From Acephala macrosclerotiorum (taxonomy: Eukaryota; Ascomycota; Leotiomycetes; Helotiales; Mollisiaceae), in contig MU119204.1 in the NCBI GenBank assembly GCA_014904845.1, positions 795,811 to 859,810 of the forward strand: 64,000 nt of DNA, written 5' to 3'. This document shows positions 30,905 through 41,986 of the stretch, piece after piece. The notes beneath the pieces are model-generated. The model did no database searches. It saw nothing but the letters and a program-made list of their open reading frames with translations, and had not been told where the DNA came from. Every line of letters starts with the position of its first letter. Position 1 is the first letter of the stretch. A program made the position numbers and the translations under genes.

Positions 30905-33900
30905 ATGACCGAAGATCTCAGTCGTACAGCGAGGGACACCCACAAACACTTAGAGCCCGAATATGCTGGAAGCGTTGATGGTCTTGGTAACGACGAAGAA
31001 TACTTGTTGAGACATATTCGAGCTGGTTCTCCAAGTAGTCGCCAGCGCGCAGCTTCTTGCGACTCGAAGCCAAATGGTAGGCAAGGAGGAGAGCCTCGGC
31101 CATCGATTTCTCCTTTGGTATCTTGGGATGACTCTGCCTTGGTGGACAAGCATTATGTTGCTACCGGGAATCGTTTTCATGATCCGCAGCATTCCCAAGG
31201 TGAAGGTTTGCACGACAAAACGTTTCCCAGCGCAGAGAGAGACAGACTTCAGATGGGCATCACTCTCCGACGGACAGAGAGTATCAACGTTTTCGACGAT
31301 TCCGCCAGTGACACATATCTGTCCCCGAGACCCTCTTCGCCTGCACAGAGTGATTTCGGTGTCGATTTTGTGGAAAAGCGCCTTCTACACCCAGACGAAT
31401 ACTTCCAGGAGCTGGATGATCTAGGTTCCAAGATATTCCAGAAGTCATTGTTCCAATTCTATATAGTAAGTTATGGAGGCATAAAACAAATCTGCAAGAT
31501 TGCTGATAACGTGTACTAGGATGGCACGGTATTCGCGCCATTCGATGGTACAATTCGCTTCAAAGCTCCATTCATCGAAAACGCATCATTTCAAAACAGC
31601 ACAACTGCTGAAATCCTTAGCTTTTGCGACGATGTCACAAGCGCTGCAAACACAAATGTATTGAATAGTGGTCCGTCAGGTATAGGGGGGCACTACCTGG
31701 ACCATCGAATGCACCACCGAGAAATTGCACAATTAGCGCATTTCATTGAGTGCCGCAACATAATCTCCATGGTCTGGGAAAGTGTTAAGGACATGGAATC
31801 AGCAGCTTATTGTCGCGAATTTATCAGTTTGCTCGTTCTCGATCACAGTCGCCACGGTGTCGCCCGACTCGTCCAGATTGAATGCAGCAAGATAGAGCAA
31901 TTAGCAATTGCTTTCGAGTTATGTCTCCTCCAAGTTCGGTCCAGCGACCCGGCAATGATTTTGTTTGATATCATGAATACGATCGCGAACAACGTATCGA
32001 CGGCGTGCAGAGAACTCCTTACCTCGCTTGACATGAACATTCCCAGCGCAGACATCAAAGATATCTGGCGATGTGCAGTCCACGTCCTTGACATGGCAGT
32101 CCTCTCTTATGCCGGGGCTCATACGCAATTCTTCGGCGATGATTGCGTCTCATTAGTAGCACTACCAGGCCCTTTCCTGGAAAAGCAGTACTTCATTTTC
32201 CGTCGAAGATCTTTCTCGTGTCTGAGCGAGTTTCTAGCCGGCCAGGAAGCCTGGGTACTTGAAAAGTATCTTCCAGATTCAAATGAGGTCGATCTTCCTC
32301 GCTTGTCCCTGTCAACTGACGCCATGACTTTTGGGGACATTTGGGGCCCAATGTGGAAATCCTATGTCCAAGCTGACAAAGGCGAAGAACTAATTGTTCA
32401 TTACAATGTTGGAAATGGGCTGATACTTCCCTGGAACCAAACATCACAAACCCCACGGAACGCAATTGTTGTTCGAAAAGGCGAGGTCTTTTGCCACTGG
32501 ATATCGAATAAAGATAATCGCGACCACCACGGCCTTGCCAGTTCATCTAGTCTCCAAGAAAACGACATTCTCCTTATAGGGGCCAGTGTCCGACTGGCCA
32601 AATTACATGCAAATAATAAATGCGAGTCATCCATCAAGGCTCAAAGAGAGCGTTTCAGAAACGCTGGATCTCTTTCTGAACTTGGCACTATTAGGAGTGG
32701 GCGGATACTGAGTGCTGAAACATTTCAAGCACAAGTATCACCACCGTATGTAACCTTGGGGTTTCAACGAGAATACAAAATTAGGCCAGGTCGAAGCATG
32801 AAGCAAGCTCTGATTGAAGACTGGAAACATAGACCTACGAAGCGCCGGATCAAATGTCTGGAGTTCAAGTTGGGACTTGAAGTTTCTACATGTACTCACA
32901 ATGCTCGGCGAATACGGCTCATCAGGCTCCTTGGCACCCAAACTATCCTCAATCACTTGAAGAGTGGATTGCTCGAATGGACCAGCACGGAATGCCAGGA
33001 GAAATTCTACTCTGCGCTTCGGGATCCGGATCACACAGCGTTTCGCAAACTATATGAGTCGTCGCCGCTGAGTTGGCAAGCTGATCTTGGGAAGGCCATC
33101 GAATATTGCTTGGATGCACTAGAAGATACTGGGAAGAATGAAAAAGATCTTGCATTGTTCTGGGCACCGGATAGTGACCCAGGCATCAAAGTGAGCTTCA
33201 AATCCAGTGAGCTTTCTTGGATCGGTTTCTTGGAAGACACACAATCCAGCGGGACATTTGCTGTACTTGAAGATTCATGCCTTCAACTTCCGACTTTGAG
33301 CATAGGCAAGAGGTGCCAGAACGGCCATTTCGACCCGAGACATATTAGCGACGGGCTCTCCTCCCGTGATGGGGTCTTCGAAGGATCCATACTGCAGACA
33401 TCGGTCCATTTGAACAAGACCTGTGTTCCTGATTCTATACGCCATGGACGTGTCGAGAGCGTGAAACAAAATGGCCTGGTCCCAAGACATAAATACCTTT
33501 GGTCTCTGTCATCACTGGAAGAGGGAGACAAGTTCAAATTTGGTGCCAAAGGCTCCTTAAAGGTCATTATGCCACTCAGCAAAGCTCAGATACTAGCGAA
33601 GTGGAGTCCGAACATCTTGCAATCCATCAAAAAGAGTACCGTGCTTGGCAGTTTGTTCGACAAACCTGTTGAGAAGGTGCATCACGAATGCATACGAGAC
33701 CAAGACGAGATCACCCGGCCAGTGCCCTTTCTTATCATAAGCACTGCGAAAGGTATGCTACACTCGAGCGAACCTTCACGTAGATCATCACTGCTTGCCA
33801 GTTCGACGTCAGTGGTTCCTGAGCCATGGGATTATGTTTGGGATCCTACCGAGAATGGATATCCTAGATCTGAGCCCTCTCAATCTGTTCTGACTCAAGA

Positions 33901-33982
33901 TGGGCAAGAACACGCTGAAAGAGATTCTAGACAAGTGGAGACTCCAATTGGAGTTGCAACAGATAATGTAGCTAGACAGTGA
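30905..33982 (+). CDS. large protein of unknown function
   Basis: 1007 residues from exons 30905..31465 and 31520..33982. The 54-bp intron begins GTAAGT and ends GTACTAG, joining LFQFYI to DGTVFAPFDGTI in frame. The first ~150 residues are Ser/Pro/Arg-rich and probably disordered (SPRPSSPAQSDFGVD). The rest looks globular, with helical stretches (EIAQLAHFIECRNIISMVW, LVQIECSKIEQLAIAFEL) and then mixed segments such as GNGLILPWNQTSQTP. There are no membrane helices and no signal peptide. No catalytic motif or family is recognised. The long single frame with even codon use and the clean intron support a real gene. Confidence 0.75.
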
Positions 33983-35826
33983 CTAATGTTCCAGGCTACG
34001 ATGGAGTCCACGCGAGGCAGCGCGCACAAGCATATCTGGTATGTTATTGGGGCGTAAGTTCATTCTCTGGCAGTACGGACGTGAATGCTTTCGATGATGT
34101 TGCAAGGGCTGTGTAGGCGAAGGGCCATGACTGTGAAACAAGCCCTATCCTTTACCAACTAGGGTGGACATCGGCTCCCACAACTTCAGACGTTAGCCTA
34201 CGAATGATGTTTTTCCCCAGGGACAACAATTATCTGATCAGAGATCTCTCTCTTGGGGGGTGGGGCGCTTGTCCTCAACTCCTAACTCGCATCTCACTGA
34301 CACAAGATTTACGATGGATCAAACTTCAGAAACAGCCCCACTCCCCACAGACTTGTGTTTGGAATCCAATCACGATGAGAGCTCAAGTGATCAGTCTCAT
34401 CTGAACCATATACTCGGCAATAACTTCCAAGCAAAAGCTTGGCGATGATATGCCTCGGCGTTTCGTTTTCGAATCTGGCCTCGCTGATGGGATGACGGGC
34501 TTCTGGAAGGTGTCATAAAAGCTTATTTCTAAGGTTACTACTCGTATTATTCAAAGATCGGCCGTCGGAGCCTCATCAAAGTCAGATGTTGTCATGGATA
34601 TCAGAATCCTATAGGCCCAAATCTGAGAATGAGAAGGTTTCGTCGTCCCAAATTGGCAATGGATCCGTATGAAGATATACTTTTCATTAATGGCTGTGCT
34701 AAACGGCGGAGTTGTATCATACCGCTGTCATATCATCTGATGTAGTATCTGATGTAGTTTGCCTCGGATTTCCTCGCAAAAGTGTTTGGATGAACGTACC
34801 GGGCCCTTATTTATACTACCCTTATTACGAGTTTTCGAAAACTACTATACTAAAATTTGCTATTATAAGGCTTAAAATAATAATAATTAATTGATAATGC
34901 GACAATATTTACTAATCGTATTTTTTTAATTATTTTATTATTATTATTTTTATTTTATTAATAAACTTTGTATTTAAATAAATTTTTTTTTAATAAATTT
35001 CGAATTTATATTTTTAATTACAAAATTAAAAAAAATCGATAAAATTATTAATATAAAATTAAAAAATAAATTTGATAAATTTAATTGATTTTATTATATA
35101 TTTAATATTGAAATATATTATATTTTAAATTTAAAAGAGATCGAATATAGTATTGCAAATATATATATATATATATTTTAAAAAAAAAACTGGTTTTAAA
35201 GTCGATAAATTTGCAAAAGTTCGTAGTAAAAGGAGTGTAAGTACGGACCCCGGTAGAATGGCAGAAAACCTTACGGAAACTCTAATGTAAAGTCACGAAT
35301 ATGGTAATGTCTGTTCAAAGTCATGCGCTCTATTGTGACTTCTCGTTTTGTACACTTTCTTGTATTGCATTGCTCCCTCGTATGACTCGTGTGGGCGAGC
35401 CTCACGATGCTCCCGGTATGGAGTCCACATCAATGTGCTGCGATGTCTGAACTTCTTCTGTTTCCAAATGCGACCTATTGAAAAACTCTATAGACGAGGG
35501 AATCAGGTTGATTGATCTCATCCAGATCAAGATCACAAAGAGAAGAATCACATATAAGACAGAGATGCCTCTCCTTCGTTTCTCCCATCATCAAGCGTTC
35601 ATTAATTACAACCTCAATCAACCTACTCTCTCAGCCGGTCTGAACATTACGCTCACAAACTGCTTTTCTTCCACTTCTATATTCTTCCTTCACCAGACCT
35701 CATCAACAGCTTTTACAAGCCCACTCCTTACAATCTCTATTCTCAAATCAGCAAGTCTGACTATCCTCCGACAGTATCCCAACATCAACAGCAAACTCAA
35801 TTCCAATAACCACTACCATTTTCAAG
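33983..35826. other. intergenic region with an AT island
   Basis: 1.84 kb. Bases ~34830-35215 are extremely AT-rich (listed separately). The flanks are ordinary. The last ~250 bp before 35827 are pyrimidine- and CA-rich, as expected for a fungal 5' leader. No gene is supported. Confidence 0.5.
34830..35215. repeat. AT island with residual CpG
   Basis: Almost only A and T, with TCG and CG words as most of the remaining C and G (AATCGTA, TTTCGAA, AATCGATA). An AT dinucleotide run lies at about 35158-35175. It resembles heavily RIP-mutated repeat DNA. No coding trace is left. Confidence 0.6.
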
Positions 35827-36780
35827 ATGCGCTTCACACCCACCATCGCCGCCATTATTTTGGCCTTCTTCTCCGCCCAAACTGCTCTCGCCTTACCCAC
35901 CACTCCCTCTTTCTCCACCCGAAGCTTGAAGTCCACCAAGGAGGTCGGCGAAACGTTCGGCCAGGTGGCTGGAGGTGAAGTCAAGAAGCTTTTGAACAAC
36001 AAAAACTCCCGTGATATCGAGGAAGATGCCGTCTTCCAGGAACGCAGTCTGAAGTCCTCCATTGGTAAGGAAATTGGCGGCGCGATCGGCTCTGCAGCTG
36101 GGGAGGAAGCGAAGAAGCTGCTGAATAACAAAGGCTCGCGCAGTGTTGAGGGGGATGAGGGAGATGAGAATGTGGAAGAGGAGCAAGGGGAAGATGATGG
36201 TGTGTTCGCGGAGAGGAGTTTGAAGAGTTCGATTGGGAAGGAGATTGGTGGTGCGATTGGAAGCGCAGCTGGGGAGGAGGCAAAGAAGTTGTTGAACAAC
36301 AAGAACTCACGCAGTCTCAAGTCTTCTATCGGGAAGGAGATTGGTGGTGCGATTGGGAGTGCAGCTGGGGAGGAGGCAAAGAAGTTGTTGAACAACAAGA
36401 ACTCACGCAGTCCCAAGTCTTCCATTATTAGTACGATCGGTTCTCCGACTGGCGAGCAAGCCAAGAAACTATTGGACAATAAGAAATCCCGCAGCTTGAA
36501 GTCTTCTATTGGGAAGGAGATTGGAGGTGCTATCGGGTCGGCGGCTGGGGAAGAAGCTAAGAAGTTGTTGAACAATAAGGGTTCTCGTGGCCTGGGAAAG
36601 GATATCGAGAACGACATCAACAACAGTGGTGGACTGATCGGCGATGCGGCTAGGCTTGCGGAGGGGAAGGCGCATAGTGCTCGTGGGCTTGGCAAGGATA
36701 TTGAGAATAGCATCAACAACAGCGGTGGAATAATTGGTGATGCTGCTAGACTTGCTGAGGGGAAGGCGAAGGGTATTTGA
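35827..36780 (+). CDS. secreted tandem glycine-zipper repeat protein
   Basis: 317 residues, one exon. Residues 1-22 are a signal peptide (IIAAIILAFFSAQTALA-like core). The rest is eight repeat units. Units at 32-62, 73-105, 130-162, 162-194, 194-222 and 222-254 are forms of RSLKSSIGKEIGGAIGSAAG followed by EEAKKLLNNKNSR. Four of them are almost identical, with Gly at four positions spaced by four (GKEIGGAIGSAAG), a textbook glycine zipper inside an amphipathic helix. Units 254-286 and 286-317 are a second type, RGLGKDIENSINNSG then GIIGDAARLAEGKA. Acidic spacers (EGDEGDENVEEEQGEDDG) separate some units. Each unit is bounded by SR or ER, not by the KR site preferred by Kex2. Possible roles: surface-coating amphipathic peptides, membrane-active peptides, or an effector. 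Nothing in sequence decides. Confidence 0.85.
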   Translation: MRFTPTIAAIILAFFSAQTALALPTTPSFSTRSLKSTKEVGETFGQVAGGEVKKLLNNKNSRDIEEDAVFQERSLKSSIGKEIGGAIGSAAGEEAKKLLNNKGSRSVEGDEGDENVEEEQGEDDGVFAERSLKSSIGKEIGGAIGSAAGEEAKKLLNNKNSRSLKSSIGKEIGGAIGSAAGEEAKKLLNNKNSRSPKSSIISTIGSPTGEQAKKLLDNKKSRSLKSSIGKEIGGAIGSAAGEEAKKLLNNKGSRGLGKDIENDINNSGGLIGDAARLAEGKAHSARGLGKDIENSINNSGGIIGDAARLAEGKAKGI

Positions 36781-38023
36781 GGAGCGGAGGTTTGGGACAA
36801 GGCGATGAGATTGGCATTTCACCTTGTCGTGGGAGTTGCTTGGAGTAGATTGAGGTGCGGCAGGGTGGAAGAAAGCAGGCAAAACTTGTACATACGCAAT
36901 AAATAACTTCCTGGGCTACTTTTTTGACGGATCTCAATTGATGGTGTGAATCTCCGAAGTGGCATCGCCACATTGGGAGGTTGAAAGTGATTTCAGTTGC
37001 TCCAAAAGTAGAAACAGACATTCGCAAAAAAACCAAAAGTATCATGAACGACAACCAGTTCTAGATATTCTAGATATTCAAAATATTTTGAAAACATTGC
37101 TATACCTCTCCTCGCCTTTAAGCTTTGCTTCACGTTAGAGGACAAACGGGCAGGAGGTTTAAACTCGCTGCCCGGTACGTGAGAGAGACAGAGGCTCGAG
37201 TATAAACGGGCAGGCAGATAAGACTTCCTGTCCGTTATAGCAGTGTGGATATGAATGAGTACAAAGTTCAAACTTGCTACCACTGAACAAAACTCGAATC
37301 TCCCTGCCCTGTGTAGCAATTTGAATCTTCCAAGCTGTGGATAAAAGTCGAATCTTCTCGACTCGAGCAGTAACTTAGATGTTAGTACTCTTTGCAGAAC
37401 GGTCTTGAGCTGTAGGAAGCGTCAAGTTGTAGCCCATAGGCGGGAATATTAACTTTCTACCCATGTTAGAATAGTCAGAGAGTTTGACGTTGCCGCCCGC
37501 TGAAAAGGTCCACTGATGAAAGGCCGAGCATGGAAACATTGTGTCTGACTACACGTTTAGGAGTTCACTTGGACTTCCGAGACCGCCATTTTCTGAAAAC
37601 TGGCCGCTGCTAGTGCTGCAAATTGTGGCAAGGCCTCATGGAAGGAACGGAACCTGCTGGTGTGAACGATAGTGGGGAACGGGGAAGTGTTCGAGATAAT
37701 CGTAGACCGTGGAGTCGCTCGTTTTTTTTTTTTTTTAAACCGGACCAAAGCCCCTCTTGCAAAGATGGAATGCATGCCGCAAGCAATGCTGCCCTAGCAG
37801 TCAGTCGTCTAATTCACCCAAATCAGTCACCAATTCCAATCTAGCGGTATTCAACGCAATGTGCCATTTGTCGGTGTGCGAATCATGTTATCTTCTTTTG
37901 CAAAGAGCTTTGTATTGTGATAAAGTGCCTTGGCTCCTTCATCAAGTATCCGGTACAACCAGCCCCGCAGCAAATGCTTGCATTAACGAAAACCCATTTT
38001 CCCGACTCCCAACGACCACCACC
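36781..38023. other. intergenic region
   Basis: 1.24 kb between two convergent genes. It holds the paired inverted repeats at 37145..37236 and a T14 run near 37720-37735. No gene is supported. Confidence 0.45.
37145..37236. repeat. two CGGGCAGG hairpins spaced 60 bp apart
   Basis: AACGGGCAGG at 37145 pairs with CTGCCCGGT at 37168-37176. AACGGGCAGG at 37205 pairs with CCTGTCCGTT at 37227-37236. The first arms are exactly 60 bp apart, so this is a short tandem repeat whose units each contain an inverted repeat. A further CTCCCTGCCCTG lies near 37300. Confidence 0.55.
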
Positions 38024-38418
38024 TTATCTCAATCTTCTGGCTTCACGTTCGGACTCGAGCAGGCAGAGAATGTCGTCTTCGCGGACTAGGTACATTTATG
38101 TTAGCTCATTGTATTTGATAAAACTGCAGATTTGCGCCTGTGACTTCTAGGTCTAGCAGGTTGCGGGTTTCTCGAAAGGAATTTGTGCGGTGTATAAGTA
38201 CCTGGGCCCTTGACGTTGCGGATGATGCTTCGGGTGGTGTCGTCCATGAACTCGACTCTGACTTGAGTAACACCTCCTCGAGAACCTATATTCCATCAGA
38301 ATCAATCCCTCTGCATCTGCGACGATGTCCTTGTCGTCGCATTCGAATAATGCATACCAGTACGGCCCAAGACACGGGTAACCTTCACAAGCTTGACGGG
38401 GACCTTTGAGGATTCCAT
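38024..38418 (-). CDS. RPS28: 40S ribosomal protein S28 (eS28)
   Basis: 68 residues from exons 38358..38418, 38202..38285 and 38024..38085. Introns are 72 and 116 bp. The assembled protein begins [20 protein letters not shown], continues [13 protein letters not shown], and ends [15 protein letters not shown], which is the full eS28 sequence pattern and length (67-69 residues). eS28 is a small OB-fold protein at the mRNA exit region of the 40S subunit head. No single exon is long enough to be seen as a gene by frame length alone. It is divergent from HIS1. Confidence 0.96.
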
Positions 38419-38932
38419 ATTGGCGATCTAGATGGATGAGTCGTTTGACCTTATGTTTTCGATCGAGGGACTAACTTGATGAATGCGCGTGGAATTGGAG
38501 GGTTGCGATTTGTCTTGACTGGTGTCGTCTTGATGCTCGGAATCAAAAATCAGTGTGCGGTGCGTTACTTTAGCGAGAAGTTTTCCAACACGTGATACGT
38601 GCATGGGTATTGGAGCTAGATTCGAAGGGGATTAGGTCGCGCATGACGCTGGTAGAATTTATCGTGGGGCAGAAGTTCGAGTTCCGCAAACAAAAATTGA
38701 TGCAGTGACAACAAGAGTCAGTCGTCCATTGCCAACCCCACGCTGAAGCCCGTGTTTCGCTCTCATTCGATATTGGACGTGATACTGTACCCATTTACTT
38801 GCACCTTCTTTGCTTTGCATATATCCCATTCTCGTGAGGATTACCACAAGTGATCTTCCGAGTCCAATACCCCACGATCGGACTTGATCGTTGCGCAGCA
38901 TACAAGCAGAGTTTCCCCAAGGTCTCGCAACC
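38419..38932. promoter_or_regulatory. divergent promoter region, RPS28 / HIS1, with a Gcn4/CPC1-type half site
   Basis: 514 bp between two divergent genes. GAGTCA at 38715-38720 (TGACTC on the minus strand), ~215 bp before the HIS1 ATG, matches the core of the Gcn4/CPC1 site used in general amino-acid control. One hexamer can occur by chance, so regulation is only suggested. Confidence 0.35.
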
Positions 38933-40148
38933 ATGGACCTTGTCAATCAGTAAGACTATTCAAGATGCCTCTCTGCTACGATGGCGAGCTTCATGAAAAT
39001 TTTGCTAACAATCCTTCAAGTTTAGAGGGGAGATTACTGTTTGCTGTTCCCAAGAGTGAGTCAACATTCGATTTCGGTACGAAAATGCGCTGAGTCGTAC
39101 CCGCAGAGGGACGATTATTACAAGCAGCACTTGATCTACTGCAAGGTGCCGACATACAATTCCGAAGAGAATCACGGCTCGACATCGCTCTAGTCAAGAA
39201 CCTGCCTATTGCTCTCGTCTTCCTTCCTGCGGCGGATATTCCTACGTTTGTTGGTGAGGGTCGAGTCAGTCTTGGCATCACAGGCCAAGATACTGTCGCC
39301 GAGCATGCAGCTGGTGTCGAGGCCATGAGGAGAGAGCGGGCAGAGTCAGGAAAGTCCACACCAGTTGAGGAAGAGGCTGCTTGGGGTTGTGAGGAAGTGC
39401 TGGATCTAGGATTCGGTTCCTGCAAGTTGCAGGTACAAGTTCCAGAAAATGGGGAATACGTCAAACCATCGGATCTGATTGGAAAGAACATTGGTACAAG
39501 CTTTGTTCATCTCGCAGAGGAATATTTCGGGAAGTTGGAAAGGGAGGCACAAATTGGCGAGAGCAACGGAGAGAAGCCAAGGAAGTTACGGACGAAAATC
39601 ATCGAATTGAGCGGTAGTGTTGAGGCAGCTTGCGCTTTAGGAGTGGCTGATGGAATTGTGGATCTTGTTGGTGAGTTTGCATCGGTGATTGGAGGTATTC
39701 TTTTTGCTAACAATCTTCAGAATCTGGAGAGACAATGAAGGCTGCGGGCTTGAAAGCAATCGATACAGTAGTGTCAAGTTCTGCTGTACTTATAAAGTCC
39801 AAGAACCCGTCGAACCCTGCCATCGTCGATCTCATTGCCTCGAGGATTCATGGTGTCATCAGTAAGTCTGAAAGGGGATCATGCTTGCGGATATTACTGA
39901 CTTCAACAGCGGCACAAAAATACGTTCTATGCCAGTACAATGTCCGAAGAACAAGTCTCGCAGCAGCAACAAAGATCACACCAGGCAAACGAGCACCAAC
40001 AATCAACGCCCTCGAAGAAGAAGGCTGGGTAGCAGTCAGCTCAATGGTCGAGAAGAAGAAAATTGCGATAGTTATGGATGAGTTAACAGAGGTTGGGGCT
40101 CAAGATATCTTGGTGCTTGCTATTGCGAATACGAGGGCAGGAAACTGA
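38933..40148 (+). CDS. HIS1: ATP phosphoribosyltransferase (histidine biosynthesis, first step)
   Basis: 331 residues from exons 38933..38949, 39021..39055, 39107..39670, 39721..39861 and 39910..40148. The first two exons are only 17 and 35 nt. The assembled start is MDLVNHLEGRLLFAVPKKGR. HisG hallmarks follow: DIQFRRESRLDIALVKNLP, FVGEGRVSLGITGQDTVAE, then GTSFVHLAEEYF, ELSGSVEAACALGVADGIVDLV and ESGETMKAAGL, the phosphoribosyl-binding segment. The C-terminal regulatory domain contains YVLCQYNVRR and ends LVLAIANTRAGN. It condenses ATP and PRPP in the cytosol and is feedback-inhibited by histidine in fungi. It is a long-form HisG with a C-terminal allosteric domain. Confidence 0.96.
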
Positions 40149-40722
40149 AAGAGTTAATGCCCATAGATCATGCGTTTCAGGCCGATTTTAATACGGATAG
40201 ACAAAAATGGGAAAACGACTGATGATTCTAGCCAAATTTTCTGCCTTCCTGAAATTAGCTGGGACATGAATACGCGTATTCAGTCAGGTACGAGGATACG
40301 CTCGCTGCTTTGCAAAGTGTACATTTGCAAGACATTTACGGCACCACCTCAAATCATGAAATTTCTGGTTGCCTAGTTTAGTATATTCGAAGCCCATCAA
40401 TGCTTTTAGGCCACTAAGATGCTCAATACGCGTGTCTGAAAATACTACGCCGCATCCCATTCGCACCCGTTCGGATTTTCTCGCGCTTCTGCACACTCAG
40501 CCTTCCGATGACGTTCCCCCCTTTCTTGGCGAGATCATTGTCCGAGCCAACCGAGAGCACGGCCTAGAGCGGCACAGCCTCGTGTACGAAACACCGACGA
40601 GCCCAATACATATTTCAACATTCCTCCTGTACATCAATCATGTAGAACTCAATTGCTTCCTGCCTCTGAGCATCAAATATTAAAAAGGACACGACAGCCG
40701 CAACCTTGAAGAAAAAGCCAAC
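40149..40722. other. intergenic region
   Basis: 574 bp between two plus-strand genes. No repeat or RNA gene is evident. It should hold the 3' end of HIS1 and the promoter of the next gene. Confidence 0.4.
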
Positions 40723-41314
40723 ATGTCGTTGCCTGCAAGAAGAGCACAAATAACCTCCCCACCATCACCAGAGGCACCAAAAGAGAGCACAGTCGTACGA
40801 GTAAGCCCCCCTTCTCACGTCTTGTTCGCAGGCAGTCTGCTAACATAAATCAAAGCTATTCATAACACCTATAATCTTTATCTCCTTCCTCCTCTCCCTC
40901 GCCTTAATCGATTCCCAAAACCACCATCTACGAACACACTCCCACTCTCACTCTCCCTCCCGCCCTCCACCTTCAACAATCTTCGGTCGCATAAAGGAAT
41001 TTTTCCACCCCCTCGTATTCAAACAAGTTCCTGAGAGTCCTTATGCATATGTTAAGTCTCCAGATGGGAAAGAGAGGGAGAGGAGTGGGAATCGGAGTCG
41101 GACAAGGGGGATAGAGGGGAAAGGGATGGAGGAGGAGCCGTGGCATTGGCATACAAAACAGAGGCATTTGATGAAAGCGGAAATGGATGATGCTTTCAGG
41201 GTGAGGAAATGGGTTGTGGTTGCGTTGGCGGTGGTGGTGTTGGGTGTTGCGGTGGGTGGGACGTTGGTTGTGAGATGGTGTTTGTGGGTTTGGAGGAATT
41301 GGGGGGGATTTTAA
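40723..41314 (+). CDS. small protein with two predicted membrane helices
   Basis: 178 residues from exons 40723..40800 and 40856..41314. The 55-bp intron (GTAAGC ... ATCAAAG) joins MSLPARRAQITSPPSPEAP...VVR to LFITPIIFISFLLSLALID in frame. Helix 1 is at ~27-42 and helix 2 near the C-terminus (WVVVALAVVVLGVAVGGTLV, ~148-168). Between them lie a His/Ser-rich linker and a charged, hydrophilic loop (KSPDGKERERSGNRSRTRG). I do not recognise a named family. The topology suggests an endomembrane or mitochondrial membrane protein. The opposite-strand frame of 171 codons is a shadow. Confidence 0.65.
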
Positions 41315-41986
41315 GGTTGAGAGAATGGGATAGGGAAAATAGAGGATAGCGTTATGTGAGATGATTTTATGATATGATTTGTATGGAATATGGGACGGTT
41401 TTGGGGATTGATTGTTCTTGGTGTTTGGGTTGGGAAGGAACTTTTGCATTGGGAGCCGGTGGGTGCCGAATGGGAAGGGATATGACAAAATGGATGGAGT
41501 TTAGAAAAACATGATTTTTGGATTATGTTCCTCTATATATTGGATGACTTGAGGACTGGAAATTATAAAAAAGCATATCCGAAGAAAAATATCTTTATCT
41601 TTAAGATGGTGCCTGAATTATCTGTACAGGGGTTGGACTTTGTAGCAAACAATTTCTCATGCACTTGCTTTTTCGAGTACAGTAAAATGCAAAGCTGGAA
41701 CTCAACGACTCGATTTCACTAGTCACTTGGAGAAAGAATCGCCCGGAGCTCGTTCGAGAATGTCTTGAACAAGCCGATCTACCATTTATAGCTCCGTTCG
41801 GCTAGACGAGCCGACGACAAACCTTATTGAAAAAGCGCGGGTCGCGTGAAGCTTTATCAACTCACCCTTGACGCGACTACTCCACTTCCACCTCGATGAA
41901 TTCTTCGGTCCTTTCACGACCACTTTTATTACATTCTCGACCCCGAGAACTTGCTTCCGCCGCCTTGAAGAATCCACAATAGCGAA
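41315..41986. other. intergenic region
   Basis: 672 bp. No convincing gene. A CGGCTAGACGAGCCG-like inverted repeat occurs near 41800. Promoter of the nucleolar-protein gene is expected at the right end. Confidence 0.4.

Noticed and set aside
35827..36780. Kex2-processed repeat protein or dikaritin-type RiPP precursor
   Set aside because: Units are not separated by KR/RR, and no DUF3328 (UstY-like) or other RiPP tailoring gene lies nearby; the repeat-precursor idea is kept but not this class.
35748..36800. 350-codon open frame on the minus strand
   Set aside because: It is the antisense shadow of the repetitive glycine-zipper gene; its length comes from repeats lacking antisense stops, and the plus-strand protein has a clear signal peptide.
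37720..37735. T14 run as an RNA polymerase III terminator
   Set aside because: No A/B-box gene is found upstream on the plus strand, and such runs are common in this region.
39057..39063. Perfect TGAGTCA (Gcn4 site) in HIS1
   Set aside because: It overlaps the 5' splice site GTGAGT of intron 2, so the match is largely explained by splicing consensus.
40973..41488. 171-codon Pro/His-rich frame on the minus strand
   Set aside because: Overlaps the spliced two-helix membrane protein gene and has composition typical of a shadow frame.
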